Position numbers and translations under genes: made by a program
Origin: Nonomuraea africana
GTDB taxonomy: Bacteria > Actinomycetota > Actinomycetes > Streptosporangiales > Streptosporangiaceae
Direction of reading: 5' to 3'
Length of the DNA stretch: 64,000 nucleotides
Assembly: GCF_014873535.1 (NCBI RefSeq)
Contig: NZ_JADBEF010000001.1
Coordinates: 2,728,001 to 2,792,000, forward strand
Shown: positions 16,759 through 25,993 of the stretch, piece after piece
How positions within the stretch are numbered: position 1 is the stretch's first letter
Layout: every line of letters starts with the position of its first letter
Notes under the pieces: model-generated
Database searches by the model: none
Seen by the model: the letters and a program-made list of their open reading frames with translations, nothing else
What the model was told of the DNA's origin: nothing

Positions 16759-19700
16759 TCAGGTGGGTGAGGCGCCGAACAGGACGCGCGGTTCCAGGTC
16801 CAGCCGGGTGGCGGGCGCCTGGTCGGGCGGGGTGAGGTTGAGGGTCCAGTTGCCGAACCGCCGGATGGTGTGGGTGATGTAGGGCGAGATGGTGGCCAGG
16901 TCGTCCAGGTCGACGGGGTGGCCTTCGGCGGCCAGGGCGTTGGTGGCGTCGGTGAGGTCGCAGGCGTTGGAGTAGATGACGCAGTTGGCGAGCAGCTCGT
17001 TGAACTTGACGACCTTTTCGTGGTGGTCGGGGTCGTTGTGGCTGATCAGTTTGCCGCCGAACATCAGCCAGTCGGCGAAACCGTGGAAAGCCTCGGTGCG
17101 GTTGGTGATGGCGGTGATCTGCTCGCGCAGGGCCGGCTCGGACAGGTAGCGCAGCAGGGTGATGGTGCGGATGGCGCGACCGAGCTCCCGGAAGGCGCGA
17201 TACAGGCGGTTCTTGCGGGAGTGGTTGCCCAGGCGGCGCAGCAGCGTCACCGACGACAGCTTGTTCTCGCGAATCGAGATCGCGGTGCGCAGCAGGTCGC
17301 TCCAGTGGGTCTCGATCAGCTTCCAGTCGACCGCCTCCTCCCCGAATAGGGAATCGATGTGCTGATAGCGGACCTGCTCATCCGGCCGGTAGAAGACCAG
17401 GTCATGCCAGTTGCGGATGCGTGGCAGCAGGTCGAACCCCAGCAGGGCGCCGAGACCGAAGACCGGCAGTGACTGGCCTTGGGTGTCGGCGTGTACGGTG
17501 TCGGGCTGGACGTCGGAGGCGTTCTTCGACAACCCATCGATCAGGTAGACCGCCTCCCACACCCCGCAGGGGATGAAGCGGGAGAACAGCGCGATGTAGG
17601 TGTTGGAGACGAGCCGGTAGGCGATGCCGCCATAGCCGCCGTAGCGGATGGAGGTCTCGGCCAGCAGGTTGTCATCCCAGGTGTCGATCTGGGAGCCGTC
17701 GGCCGCGGCCGTCTTCCCGTCACCCCAGACGCCGGCGACGTCGAGCTGGTTGAAGGCGTTGATGACATCGACCGACGCGGCGTCGATTTTGCTTGCGGTG
17801 GTGTGCTTGTTGCCCGCCAGGCTCAGCTCGTGCACGCTGACCCGGCCCCGCATGTGCGCGGCGACCTGGGTGGGGCCCAGCAGGGTGCCGTGGGAGAAGG
17901 CGGTCAGCACGTAGCGGCCCATCGCATCGCGGATCTTGGGATCGGAGCCGGAAGCCGGTCCGAAGTGGCGGTGCCATCTCAGCAGGTAGGCGGTGCGTGT
18001 AAGGATGTCCAGCAGCGCTCGCTGAGGCAGGCGCTCGTGGATCGCCGCTTCCAAGGCCAGCGCCGAAGGGCGCCGTTCGGCGCCTTTGCGGCGGCGCAGT
18101 ACCGGCCGCCCGCCTTCGAGCAGCAGATCGGTGTTGCCGGGGTATCCGGCGTCGACCTCTGCGGCGACCTCAGCGAGCTTGGAGCGGTAGTACGCGGTCA
18201 GCGCGCCCGGTGCGGCCGGGATCCCGGCCTGGGCGCAGAACGCGGCCACCAGCGGCTGGCACTCCTGCCATGACATGAGCTGATCATGCAGGTTGGCGTA
18301 GGAGTCAGACCCGGCCACCGCGATGTCGCCCGAGCGTAACTCGGCCGCCAGGTAGGAGAACACGCACACCTCCAGGTGGCGGCGTACCAGCATGCCGGGC
18401 CGCTTCTTGTCCCGCAGGATCTTGCGCCACATGCCCGAGGCGAACGCCTCCACGTCGATCGACAGCGTCACCGTGACCGGCTCGCCATCCGGGCCCGGCT
18501 GCTGCTGCGCCATCCGCTCAGGCACCAGCGCCGCCTTCGCCCCGCGCAGCGCGCGCAGGAACAGCACTGCTTCCAGCACGCTGCGATCGGCGCTGGTGGA
18601 TTCCAGCTCGATCGCCTCCACCAGCGTGAACAGCGCTGAACGGTGGGAGCGGTAGTGCTGGTCCAGCAGCGGCAGATAGTTGTTGCCGTGATGGGCCGAC
18701 ACGGCCTCGTGCGCAGCCTCCAGCGCGTCCAACCCACCGGCCTGTTCCAGAGTCTTGAGCACCAGCCGCCCTGCCCGCTCGGCCATCCCCGCGTCGGGCG
18801 CTGCCGTTCGGCCATGCTGTCCGGGCCGGAGCCGGTGGCCTCGCGGACCACCGACAACACCTCGCCGAGCACGCCCAGCAGCCGCTCGGACTCGCTTCGG
18901 TGCGCCTCGCGGAGCAACTCCAGATGGTCGCGCCCCTTCTTGTGGATCGCCGCCATCCGTTTGCAGAACATCGTCACCACGTCGTCGCGGACCCCGGTCG
19001 CCACCGTTTGCGCGAAACACGCCAGCAGCGTCAACTGCTTGGCCTGGCCGACCTTACGCATGTCGGCGGCGTCGGTGACACGGGCCTCGCCCGCGAAGTG
19101 CGCGATCTTGCCCGGAGGAATCCCCTCCAGCCACTCCTGGGTCGGCCCGATCGCGTCGATATCGGCCAGCAGCGCCAGGCGCTGCTTGAACTTGCCCAGC
19201 GACGCGGCCTTGGCCACGTCCTTCAACCGGTCGAACTCGCTGCGCCTGCTCACCGGATCGACCACCAGCAGCCGGGCCAGGCGGGTCTGCGCAGCCCAGT
19301 CCAGCCGCCCGGCGACCAAAGTGAACATGCCCGTGTTCACCTCGGTACGGATCGCCGAGGCCATCGAGTCCAACGTGGTATAGCCGGGCAGCTCACACCG
19401 CTCGCGGACCAACTCCTCCAACGCCACATTGATCAGATCCGCTGGATTGTCCTTGCTCTGGGCCTCCTTGCGGATCGCCCCTTCGGCGATCCGCCGAACC
19501 CGAGCCGGCTCATAGGTCACCTTCAACCGCTCGCGAACGAACGCGCGATGCCGGCTGGCCGTCATAGGCGCGGCCCGCTGCAGCTCCACCTCATCGGCCA
19601 ACCTCAGTGCTCCACGAATATGCGCGACAACGATCGGCGGGACATCCGCGATCTTCGGGAAGTACCCCAGCCGCTGGTAGGACTTCAGCCACACCGCCAG

Positions 19701-19847
19701 CGCCAGCAGATGATGCTCGTCCTGAGTACGGCTCCGCGCCCACTCCACCTCGGCATCAGTCGGGGTGAACACCTCGGCCAGCTCACGCGCTGACACCACC
19801 CGCCCAAACCGCGGATACGCGGTCCGATCGATCGAGGTCACGCACAA
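16759..19847 (-). pseudogene. tnpA: Tn3-family transposase TnpA, single frameshift
   Basis: Two overlapping frames together encode about 1,010 aa, the normal Tn3 TnpA length. The 5' part (19847 to about 18800) has the DUF4158-type N-terminus (SIDRTAYPRFGRVVSARELA). The 3' part holds the DDE catalytic domain: GDGKTAAADGSQIDTW (first Asp), VHADTQGQSLPVFG (second Asp) and AISIRENKLSSVTLLRR (Glu). The frame breaks near 18785-18815, after GPDSMAERQRP in the first frame, resuming at DAGMAERAGRL in the second. A lone indel could be real inactivation, a sequencing error or programmed frameshifting, though the last is not typical for Tn3. The start codon lies about 55 bp inside the right terminal repeat. 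Confidence 0.88.
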
Positions 19848-19901
19848 CCCCCGAGACCGTCACCAACACGATGACGACCACCTTAACGATCAACCTTCAG
19901 A

Positions 19902-19937
19902 CCGCGGTGTCTTTCTCCCGTATTCCGGCTGCCCCCC
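19902..19937 (-). repeat. Right terminal inverted repeat of the Tn3 element
   Basis: CCGCGGTGTCTTTCTCCCGT then ATTCCGGCTGCCCCCC; exact reverse complement of the left repeat at 12343-12378. Confidence 0.9.
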
Positions 19938-20136
19938 TACCTCTAACGTGCTCTACCTTGAAGTCGCTGGGTCGCAGGGGCGCGAGCTCCTCGTGGCGGC
20001 GGTCCTGTTCCATCTGCACGGTGGTTCGTGCTTCTTCCGCTGACTTCCTCGCAGCCCTCGCAGACGTGGCCGAGAAGTAGAGAGCAGCAACCGCGGCAAG
20101 GGCAGCGACGATGGTCGCGAGCGTATCGGCATCCAC
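19938..20136 (-). pseudogene. Small membrane protein truncated by the transposon
   Basis: The minus strand encodes one transmembrane helix (TLATIVAALAAVAALYFSAT) followed by a charged coiled segment (SARAARKSAEEARTTVQMEQ, DRRHEELAPLRP), a common actinobacterial single-span membrane-protein layout. The frame then runs into the Tn3 terminal repeat, so the 3' end is lost. The expected 3' half is not found at the left end of the transposon, consistent with the missing target duplication. The start is uncertain (GTG at 20136 or further upstream). Confidence 0.55.
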
Positions 20137-20336
20137 CTCCTGGGAAGCTACCGAACCGCTGCGCCCGCACCATGGAAGCACACGCCGTGACCGGGTTGGA
20201 CGTTAGTTGTGCGATGCCCTCATCATGCCGGGCCGTGAACTTCCGCCCCGGTCTGTGTGTCTGCGGATCGGCCGCCGGATTCGTTGCCCGAATATCCAGA
20301 TTCATGCAGATAGTCCGATTCGCGTAGGCTCGTCGC

Positions 20337-20564
20337 ATGGTGCTCTGGTGCTCTCCCAATGGCTACGAGGTAGAGCACATCATCCTCAATGGCAGAGAGT
20401 GCCTCCGCGTCTCCCACTGGGTCGGCGGCCGACACTACTTCGTCGCCTACTGCTGGCACCCGCGCCAGGTCGCGCAGCACGTCAACCTCGCAGATCTGGT
20501 TGAAGTGGTCGACCTCCAGCAAGTCAGGGCAAGACGCCGTTCCAGAGACCGCGCGTGGCGGTAG
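20337..20564 (+). CDS. Small conserved-looking hypothetical protein
   Basis: 75 aa: NGYEVEHIILNGRECLRVSH, GGRHYFVAYCWHPRQVAQHV, NLADLVEVV. The alternating beta pattern ('name-a-residue, then fetch': VEHI-x-GRECLRV, HYFVAYC, VAQHVxLADLVEV) resembles a short actinobacterial protein family often found near mobile or restriction genes, but no name can be assigned. It precedes another tiny frame (20589-20744) and a strong terminator, so the two are probably one transcript. Confidence 0.55.
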   Translation: MVLWCSPNGYEVEHIILNGRECLRVSHWVGGRHYFVAYCWHPRQVAQHVNLADLVEVVDLQQVRARRRSRDRAWR

Positions 20565-20588
20565 CACCGATGCTGGCGTCATGGACGC

Positions 20589-20744
20589 GTGCGACATCCC
20601 CCACGCCTGAGCCGAGAGGAGTGGGCCGACCTCACCGCCGAGGAGCGGCTGGCCATGCTGCTGGTCGACGAGCCCCGCCCCGACGCAGTGCATGAGCGGG
20701 CGCTGGAGGCGTTCGAGGGGTGGCGTCGCCGCGGGCCGGCCTGA
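20589..20744 (+). CDS. Very small hypothetical protein
   Basis: 51-aa frame from GTG: LSREEWADLTAEERLAMLLV, DEPRPDAVHERALEAF, EGWRRRGPA. It is strongly helical and acidic with good codon bias, and ends 2 bp before a 13-bp terminator stem. It lies 24 bp downstream of the 75-aa gene. The start is uncertain. Function unknown. Confidence 0.5.
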   Translation: MRHPPRLSREEWADLTAEERLAMLLVDEPRPDAVHERALEAFEGWRRRGPA

Positions 20745-20745
20745 C

Positions 20746-20781
20746 TGAGCGCCCTCACTCCGTGCGGGGTGAGGGCGCTCA
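20746..20781 (+). terminator. Strong intrinsic-terminator-like hairpin
   Basis: TGAGCGCCCTCAC (20746-20758) pairs perfectly with GTGAGGGCGCTCA (20769-20781) around a 10-nt loop. It lacks a long T-tract, as is usual in actinomycetes. It sits between the convergent small genes and the LGFP gene and could serve both. Confidence 0.75.
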
Positions 20782-20853
20782 TCGTCGTGCAGGGGTGGGT
20801 CGGCGCGTTGCTGAGTGCTGGCGAGCGTTGAACGGAGCGGGTCGTCCTGCTAG

Positions 20854-21468
20854 CTACCGCCATGTGTATGTGACGGGGTCGCTCCACGGGCCGCAATCCG
20901 AGCCGAAGGTGCCGTTGTCGCAGCCTTTGAGCCAGAAAGTGATCTCACTTTGCTGCGTAGAGTGACCGCTGGTGGTCGAGCCGAAGTCCATGACATCCCG
21001 CGTGTTGACTGTGAACTCGCCGCTCCATGGGGTTGTCCGAGCGACGTCGCGCTGGCGGACCTTGTTGCCATCTTGCGGGTTGACCACGACCCTGACGATG
21101 TAGAAGTCCCAGTGTGTGCCCATGTGGTGCCACTTGAGCGTGAAATTGCTGCGGTTGCGGCTGTTATCGATCACGGTCAGCAGGGCTTCGGGCCCTACGG
21201 CTGGCGACCAGGCGATCGTGCCCCACGTGAAAGCCCGTTGTACTCCGGACCCGTTCGGGCGTTCTTTCCCGCGGCAGCCGAGGGGGCCGTTCTGGGCGCC
21301 CAAGGAGCGCCAATGGTCGGTGATCAGACTGGACGTTGGCCCGGTGACGCGGCCTATGCACTTAATAGGCTTTGTAGAGGTGTGTGCCGCAGCGGGTACT
21401 GCGAAAGCTGTCGCGGCTGTCGCGATGGCGGCGGCGAGGCCGAGGAGCGAACGGGTAGCGCGGGCCAT
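20854..21468 (-). CDS. Secreted LGFP-repeat protein
   Basis: 204 aa from the ATG at 21468, which has AAAGGA 6 bp upstream; the frame is open further, but no better start exists. Signal peptide: MARATRSLLGLAAAIATAAT then AFAVPAAAHT. The mature protein carries one LGFP repeat (ITDHWRSLGAQNGPLGCRGK, AFTWGTIAWSP); such repeats are thought to bind the actinobacterial cell wall. A C-terminal beta-rich domain has a Cys pair (GCDNGTFGSDC) likely to form a disulfide. Probably a cell-envelope protein; the ligand is unknown. Confidence 0.75.
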   Translation of the reverse strand: MARATRSLLGLAAAIATAATAFAVPAAAHTSTKPIKCIGRVTGPTSSLITDHWRSLGAQNGPLGCRGKERPNGSGVQRAFTWGTIAWSPAVGPEALLTVIDNSRNRSNFTLKWHHMGTHWDFYIVRVVVNPQDGNKVRQRDVARTTPWSGEFTVNTRDVMDFGSTTSGHSTQQSEITFWLKGCDNGTFGSDCGPWSDPVTYTWR

Positions 21469-21755
21469 GAGGTTCCTTTCAGGCGAGGTTCGCTTGTGCG
21501 TCTCATGTATACGGACACCCACTTTCACCTGGGCAAATGTTCCTTGATGGCGGCTTTCGGGGCGCCTACTGCTGCGAGCTGCCCCCTGCCGCGGCAAGCC
21601 ATCAGGGCCTCTCCGCCCCGGCCTTCCCGCGTGGACTGCCGTGTCCCGGCGTGGGTCACTCGACCTCAAGCGCCGATGATCGAGAGGTCTGATCTGCGTC
21701 ATCGGGCGGCGACGTGCTCGCTTCGGCCTGGCGGGCTGCCGGAACAGTGGATGCC

Positions 21756-22010
21756 GTGAACAGTGAACGCATGTTGCGGATCGCGTTGGTGGAGCGGCTC
21801 CTAAGGGACGCTGTGGCGCTCACGCTCCCTGGTCAGCCGTTGCAGGCCGGGGACGACGTCACGGTGACGTTCCGCGGGGTCGTGGGCGGTGCGGAGCTGA
21901 CGGCGGAGGCTGTCGTGCAGCGGGGCGGCGAGCTGGTCGACCGGGCGGTGCTCGACGGCGAGGACGGGCTGCTGTTCCTGTTCCGCTGGTGTGATCAGGT
22001 CGTGGAGTGA
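21756..22010 (+). CDS. Small hypothetical protein
   Basis: About 84 aa from GTG at 21756 (or ATG at 21771): MLRIALVERLLRDAVALTLP, VTVTFRGVVGGAELTAEAVV, LFLFRWCDQVVE. It has an N-terminal helix followed by four or five beta strands, reading like a compact domain. No family recognised. It stands alone between the divergent LGFP gene and a truncated gene. Confidence 0.45.
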   Translation: MNSERMLRIALVERLLRDAVALTLPGQPLQAGDDVTVTFRGVVGGAELTAEAVVQRGGELVDRAVLDGEDGLLFLFRWCDQVVE

Positions 22011-22128
22011 CCCTGACGGCCTGGACGCGGACAGCCCCGGCGGCCCTCCGCTCCCGAAGGTGTCCCCGGCCCCAAAGTAGCTGTGTGAGTAATCACGATT
22101 GCGGTTCGTGATCGTCACGGAGGGGTGA

Positions 22129-22288
22129 ATGCGGCTGGCAAGTCCGGGTTTCTGCTTGATCGTGCGCCGCCTCCTGCTCATGCTCGGCGCGGACCGCGAG
22201 CAGGCGCCCGAGGAACGCCTCGCAGCGACGCAGCGGGCCATGAAGGCATACGCCGAGTGGATGAGCAACCCCACCTCTGATGCAACCC
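22129..22288 (+). pseudogene. N-terminal gene fragment cut by a Tn3-like end
   Basis: A helical, well-biased segment (RRLLLMLGADREQAPEERLA, ATQRAMKAYAEWMSNPTSDA) stops having protein-like character exactly where a sequence resembling the Tn3 terminal repeat begins (22286). The frame continues open but with unrelated composition. Function of the original gene unknown. Confidence 0.35.
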
Positions 22289-22308
22289 GAATACGGCAGA
22301 AACGGCCG
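22286..22308 (+). repeat. Degenerate Tn3 terminal-repeat-like sequence
   Basis: GCAACCCGAATACGGCAGAA compared with GCAGCCGGAATACGGGAGAA in the repeats at 12.3 and 19.9 kb: 17 of 20 positions match over this stretch, then it diverges. Its orientation implies an element extending to the right, now replaced by unrelated DNA and an IS5-family remnant. Confidence 0.45.
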
Positions 22309-22598
22309 TGGGACGGCGTGCCGCTGTTCAGCGTCGAGCCAGCGCCTGGTCGGCCAGACCGACAACGCCTACTTGGTGCAGCCATCGAACGTCTGCGGGA
22401 CAGCCCATTTTCGTGTCGGCCTGGTTTCCATGGCCTAGCCGCAGGCACGAGTCCCGTCGCCTCGGCCCGCTCCTCAGCAGTCTGTGAGCGGTCGGCGCAA
22501 GCGCGCGAGACAATCAGGAATGAGGCTTGGATGGTTGCGCCTGCGGGGGGTGTGCAGCTATGGAATGGCGGCAGTCGGTGTTCAAGACCCTTCTGCTA
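22289..22598. other. Gap between the Tn3-like end and the IS5 remnant
   Basis: No gene-like frame or known motif could be supported on either strand. Confidence 0.3.
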
Positions 22599-23455
22599 GA
22601 GCGTGTCCCGTGGATCATAGGACAGGGTCACGGAGCCAGATCCTGATCGAGGCGACGTCGATGGTGCCCTCGTAGATGCGTTCGCGCTTGTCGGTGCGAA
22701 GGGCCACCGCGCGGTGGCCCTTGAGCTTGTTGACGCACCGCTCGGCGGTATTGCGCTCCTTGTACCGCTCGGCGTCGAAGCCGGGCGGTCGCCCGCCCTA
22801 CGCCCCCGGTTGAGGCGGTTGGCCTGCTGATCCTTCTTGATCGGGATGACCGCCTGGATGCCGCGTCGGCGCAGGTAGGCGCGATTGGCGCGGGAGGAGT
22901 AGGCCTTGTCGGCCAGCACACGTATCGGACGCCGGCGAGGACGGCCCAGACCGCGACGCCGGATGCGCACCCGCTCCAGGATGCGCCGGAAGTACGGGCT
23001 ATCGCCGTACTGACCGGGGCTGATGATCCGGGCGATCGGCCGGCAGCGCCGGTCGGCGACCAGGTGAATCTTCGTGCTCCACCCGCCCCGTGAGCGGCCC
23101 AGCGCCTCCCGGCCCGTGCCCGGTTTGTGATCTACGCCGTCCCCTTTGACGGGATGTCGGCGGGCGGCTCACGACGAGCTCCGGCGGCATGCTGATGAGC
23201 GCGCGCCACAGTGGAATCCACACCCTCCGTCCAGTCCTCCCCCTCGGCCTCATCGCATCCAGCGCGCAGCCCGTCCAGGATCTTCTCCCAGGTTCCATCC
23301 ATCGACCAGCGGCGATGCCGGTTGTAGACGGTCTTCCAGTTCCCGTACCAGGGCGGCAGGTCACGCCAGGTGATGTTGGTCCGGACCCGGAAGAAGACCC
23401 CGTTGATGACCGTTCGGTGATCGGCCCATCGGCCGCCCTGCCGAGGAATTCGGCG
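22599..23455 (-). pseudogene. IS5-family transposase remnant (5'-truncated, frameshifted)
   Basis: Conceptual frames give RQGGRWADHRTVINGVFFRV, TWRDLPPWYGNWKTVYNRHR, RWSMDGTWEKILDGL, an Asp-containing GVDSTVARAHQHAAGAR, then LADKAYSSRANRAYLRRRGI, and finally ERCVNKLKGHRAVALRTDKR and YEGTIDVASIRIWLRDPVL. These are the IS5-group DDE landmarks in order. At least two frameshifts and the loss of the N-terminus make it non-functional. The outer end GAGCGTGTCCCGTGGATCA at 22599 resembles an IS5-type terminal repeat; the other end is fused to the acetyltransferase fragment. Confidence 0.85.
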
Positions 23456-23841
23456 ATCAGATTGGCGGGTGGGTAGGCGATCAGAGTTCCGACGATTCCC
23501 TGATCGCGGTGGTCGGCGACCAGCACCAGGGAGGCGTGCAGATAGGCGCGTACCACGTAGCTGCCGGCGAACTGGGTCGCCATGTGCCGTTGGAAGCCGG
23601 ATTGCCCCTGGCGGAGGCCCGCCCGCAGGCCAGCGCTGCTGAAGCCGCCGCGGACCGCCTCTGCGAGGGTGTCTTCGAGTCGTACACCGGCCAGCGGCGC
23701 GAGCTCAGCGATGGCGGGCAGATCGGCTGGAGTGGCTTGCCGTATCCGAATGCGCGGGGCGCCGGCCCACCCCTCGGTGAGCTTGCGTTCACTCAGTTCC
23801 GCTTCGGCTGCTGCCCGGCGCAGGCGCTTGCCTTTACTCAT
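23456..23841 (-). pseudogene. GNAT acetyltransferase N-terminal fragment
   Basis: Starts MSKGKRLRRAAAEAELSERK and contains a GNAT N-terminus (IRIRQATPADLPAIAELAPL ... ASLVLVADHRDQGIVGTLIA), then passes into the IS5-family remnant after LIAEFLGRAAD. The acetyl-CoA-binding motif (Q/RxxGxG/A) and everything after it are missing, so it should be inactive. The lost 3' portion was not found to the left of the IS. Confidence 0.75.
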
Positions 23842-23891
23842 GGACGCACGATCCTTCCGGCCTAGGGACTGGGCGTGCTCACAGGCGGGGT

Positions 23892-24650
23892 TCAGGGCTG
23901 GCGGATGCCGTGGTACTCCTCGACCGGGATGGGCTTGACTCCTTGGCGCATGCGGCTGGTGTAGAGGCGGCCGTGCAGATGGTCGATCTCATGGGCGGCA
24001 AGGCGGGCCAGCTCGTCCTGAAAGGCGGTGATCGTCTGCTGGCCGTCCAGGCCGGTGTGTTCGATCTCCACGGCGAGTGGCCGGGGGACGATGCCGCGCA
24101 CGTCGAAGAAGGCAAAGGCAACCCTCGTACTGCTCGTCGGTCTCAGCAGAGGCGTCGATGATGCCGGGGTTGAGCAGCACGATCGGGTCGACGTCGGGAT
24201 CGGGCGGGACGATGATGGCGGCGGCCCGGCCGATGCCGATCTGCGGCGCGGCCAGGCCCATGCCCTTGCTGAAGACGTGGTGTTCGCGGACCCGCTGCAG
24301 CGCGGCGAACAACGCGTCGATCACCTCGCGGGCTTGGTCGGCCTCGGCTGGCAGATCGAAGGGCGTGGCGACGTCGTGCCGCCGATCCTGGCGGCGTGCT
24401 TGGCCATGCCGTTGTCGAGCCGGTTCAGCAGTGCCTCGTTCAGCACCTCGAACATTGCGATCAAGTCCTCGGCCAGCTGCTGGAGCCGGTCTCCTTTTGC
24501 TTGGTCGGCGAGGTCGGCTACCTCGAAGATGGCGCGGGCGTAGTGGCGGTAGGTCCACAGCAGTGTCGGGAAGACGTCACCCGCGGCGGTGAGCGCGATG
24601 GCCGATAGACGGGCTTCGCGGGTGACGGTTCGCCAATGCGTTTCGTTCAT
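23892..24650 (-). pseudogene. Peptide deformylase-like gene, two frameshifts
   Basis: Three frames in order encode an N-terminal helical extension of about 100 aa (MNETHWRTVTREARLSAIAL ...), then a deformylase domain with motif 1 SKGMGLAAPQIGIGR, motif 2 EGCL (followed by a frame break), and motif 3 LAAHEIDHLHGRLYTSRM. These supply the Cys and two His metal ligands of the Def family, which removes N-formyl groups from nascent proteins. Breaks lie near 24370 and 24115. The extension before the catalytic domain is unusual for housekeeping Def, so this was an accessory paralogue. Confidence 0.8.
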
Positions 24651-24787
24651 GTGTTCGAGCGTAGGGGGCGACGTCCATGAACGCTTGACGCATCCGATTC
24701 TGGGCTATCTGGACAGGTGCGATTTGTCCTGCACGGGGTAGGCCACCCGCAGGTCAGATAGGTATTACGGCATCACCTCCCCCCCGG

Positions 24788-25804
24788 GTGACGGGGGGCG
24801 AGGTGCGGCTCCAGGCGATCGAGCCCATGCGGGCAAAGCCCGTCGACCAACTGCCCAAAGGTCGGCCGGGAGACTACCTGTATGAACCGAAGTGGGACGG
24901 ATTCCGCTGCATCGGACTGATCAACGAAGACCGCGGAGTGCATCTGCAGTCTCGGCGCGGGGCCCGGTTCAACGAGTCGTTTCCTGAGGTGCTTTGGGCT
25001 CTGTACGAGCAGCTGCCCGCCGGCACGATCGTGGACGGGGAGATCGTGCGCTGGGCGCCGGATGGGCGGCTCGACTTCGACGCTCTGCAGCGTCGCAACA
25101 CGGCGGGCCGTCGCGCTGTGGAGCTTGCCCGGTCCGAGCCGTGCCACTACGTCGTGTTCGATGTCCTGCGGGCTTGCGGCCGTGACGTGACTGGACTGCC
25201 GCTGACTGCCAGACGCCGGATCCTGCAGAAGCTGTTCTTGCCCGTGCCGCCAGCATCGGTGCTCGCGTTGTCGATGCAGACCGACGACCCCGTCGAGGCC
25301 CTCGCCTGGTTTAAGTCACTGCACGTAGCAGGCATCGAAGGGCTGGTCATCAAACCCGCCAATTCGCGCTACGAACCCTCGACGCTGGGCTGGTACAAGC
25401 TCAAATACCGCGCCACGACGCTTGCTCTCGTCGGTGGCGTCACTGGCTCTTTCGCCCGGCCTGCAGAGCTGATCCTGGGCCGTTACGACGACGGCGGGTG
25501 GTTGCGCGTGGTGGGTCGCACCACCCGACTCGACGCCGCGGTCGCAGGCCAGCTGGCGCGCCTGCTCATCCCCGCTGGGCACGGCCATCCGTGGCCCGAG
25601 CGGCTGCCGCCCGGTTGGGTGGGCAGCCAGTACGGTCAACGCGAACCCCTCCTCTACCTGCGGGTGGAGCCGGTAGTGGTGGTGGAGGTTGCGGTGGACG
25701 TGGCCACCGAGCACCACCGGTGGCGGCACGCCGCGAGATTCCTCCGGCCCCGACCAGACCTGACGCCAGCTGACGTGCCCCTGAACCTGGATCTGGATCG
25801 TTGA
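24788..25804 (+). CDS. ATP-dependent DNA ligase (LigC/LigD ligase-domain type)
   Basis: 338 aa. Nucleotidyltransferase motifs appear in order: motif I LYEPKWDGFRC (Lys is the AMP acceptor), motif III TIVDGEIV, motif IV IEGLVIKP, motif V WYKLKYRATT. An OB-fold follows (ELILGRYDDGGWLRVVGRTT ... VAVDVATEHHRWRHAARFLR). It joins nicked DNA using ATP and resembles stand-alone LigC-type ligases that back up non-homologous end joining in actinobacteria. The GTG start at 24788 has no clear ribosome-binding site; ATG at 24827 is an alternative. No Ku or polymerase partner lies nearby. Confidence 0.9.
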   Translation: MTGGEVRLQAIEPMRAKPVDQLPKGRPGDYLYEPKWDGFRCIGLINEDRGVHLQSRRGARFNESFPEVLWALYEQLPAGTIVDGEIVRWAPDGRLDFDALQRRNTAGRRAVELARSEPCHYVVFDVLRACGRDVTGLPLTARRRILQKLFLPVPPASVLALSMQTDDPVEALAWFKSLHVAGIEGLVIKPANSRYEPSTLGWYKLKYRATTLALVGGVTGSFARPAELILGRYDDGGWLRVVGRTTRLDAAVAGQLARLLIPAGHGHPWPERLPPGWVGSQYGQREPLLYLRVEPVVVVEVAVDVATEHHRWRHAARFLRPRPDLTPADVPLNLDLDR

Positions 25805-25993
25805 GGCTGTGTCCAGCAGCACGGCCGGCCGTCGATCCCGGCGCGCCGTGGCCGCAGCAAGACGGGCGTGCGACCGCCAGGTCGAGAAGCTCGGCGACGT
25901 CGGAGGCAGCCGGTTCGGTGCGGACATCGCGCACCACCATGCCGCCAGCGACGCCGGCGTGCTCTCCCGCTGTCGGCCCTCGACTATGCCTGA

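Larger units (their letters stand above)
12342..19937. mobile_element. Tn3-family transposon, about 7.6 kb
   Basis: Bounded by near-identical inverted repeats (12343-12378 and 19902-19937; about 36 bp, outer G-run then CAGCCGGAATACGGGAGAAA). The tnpA reads inward from the right end, its start about 55 bp from the repeat, as is usual. Contents: tyrosine recombinase tnpI with its res site, a tnpA tail vestige, a DUF6461-like gene, a P-loop gene fragment interrupted by an IS256-family element, and a frameshifted tnpA. Flanks (left ...CTGGT, right TACCT...) show no matching 5-bp target duplication, so one end has probably been rearranged since insertion. The right end interrupts a small membrane-protein gene. 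Confidence 0.85.
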
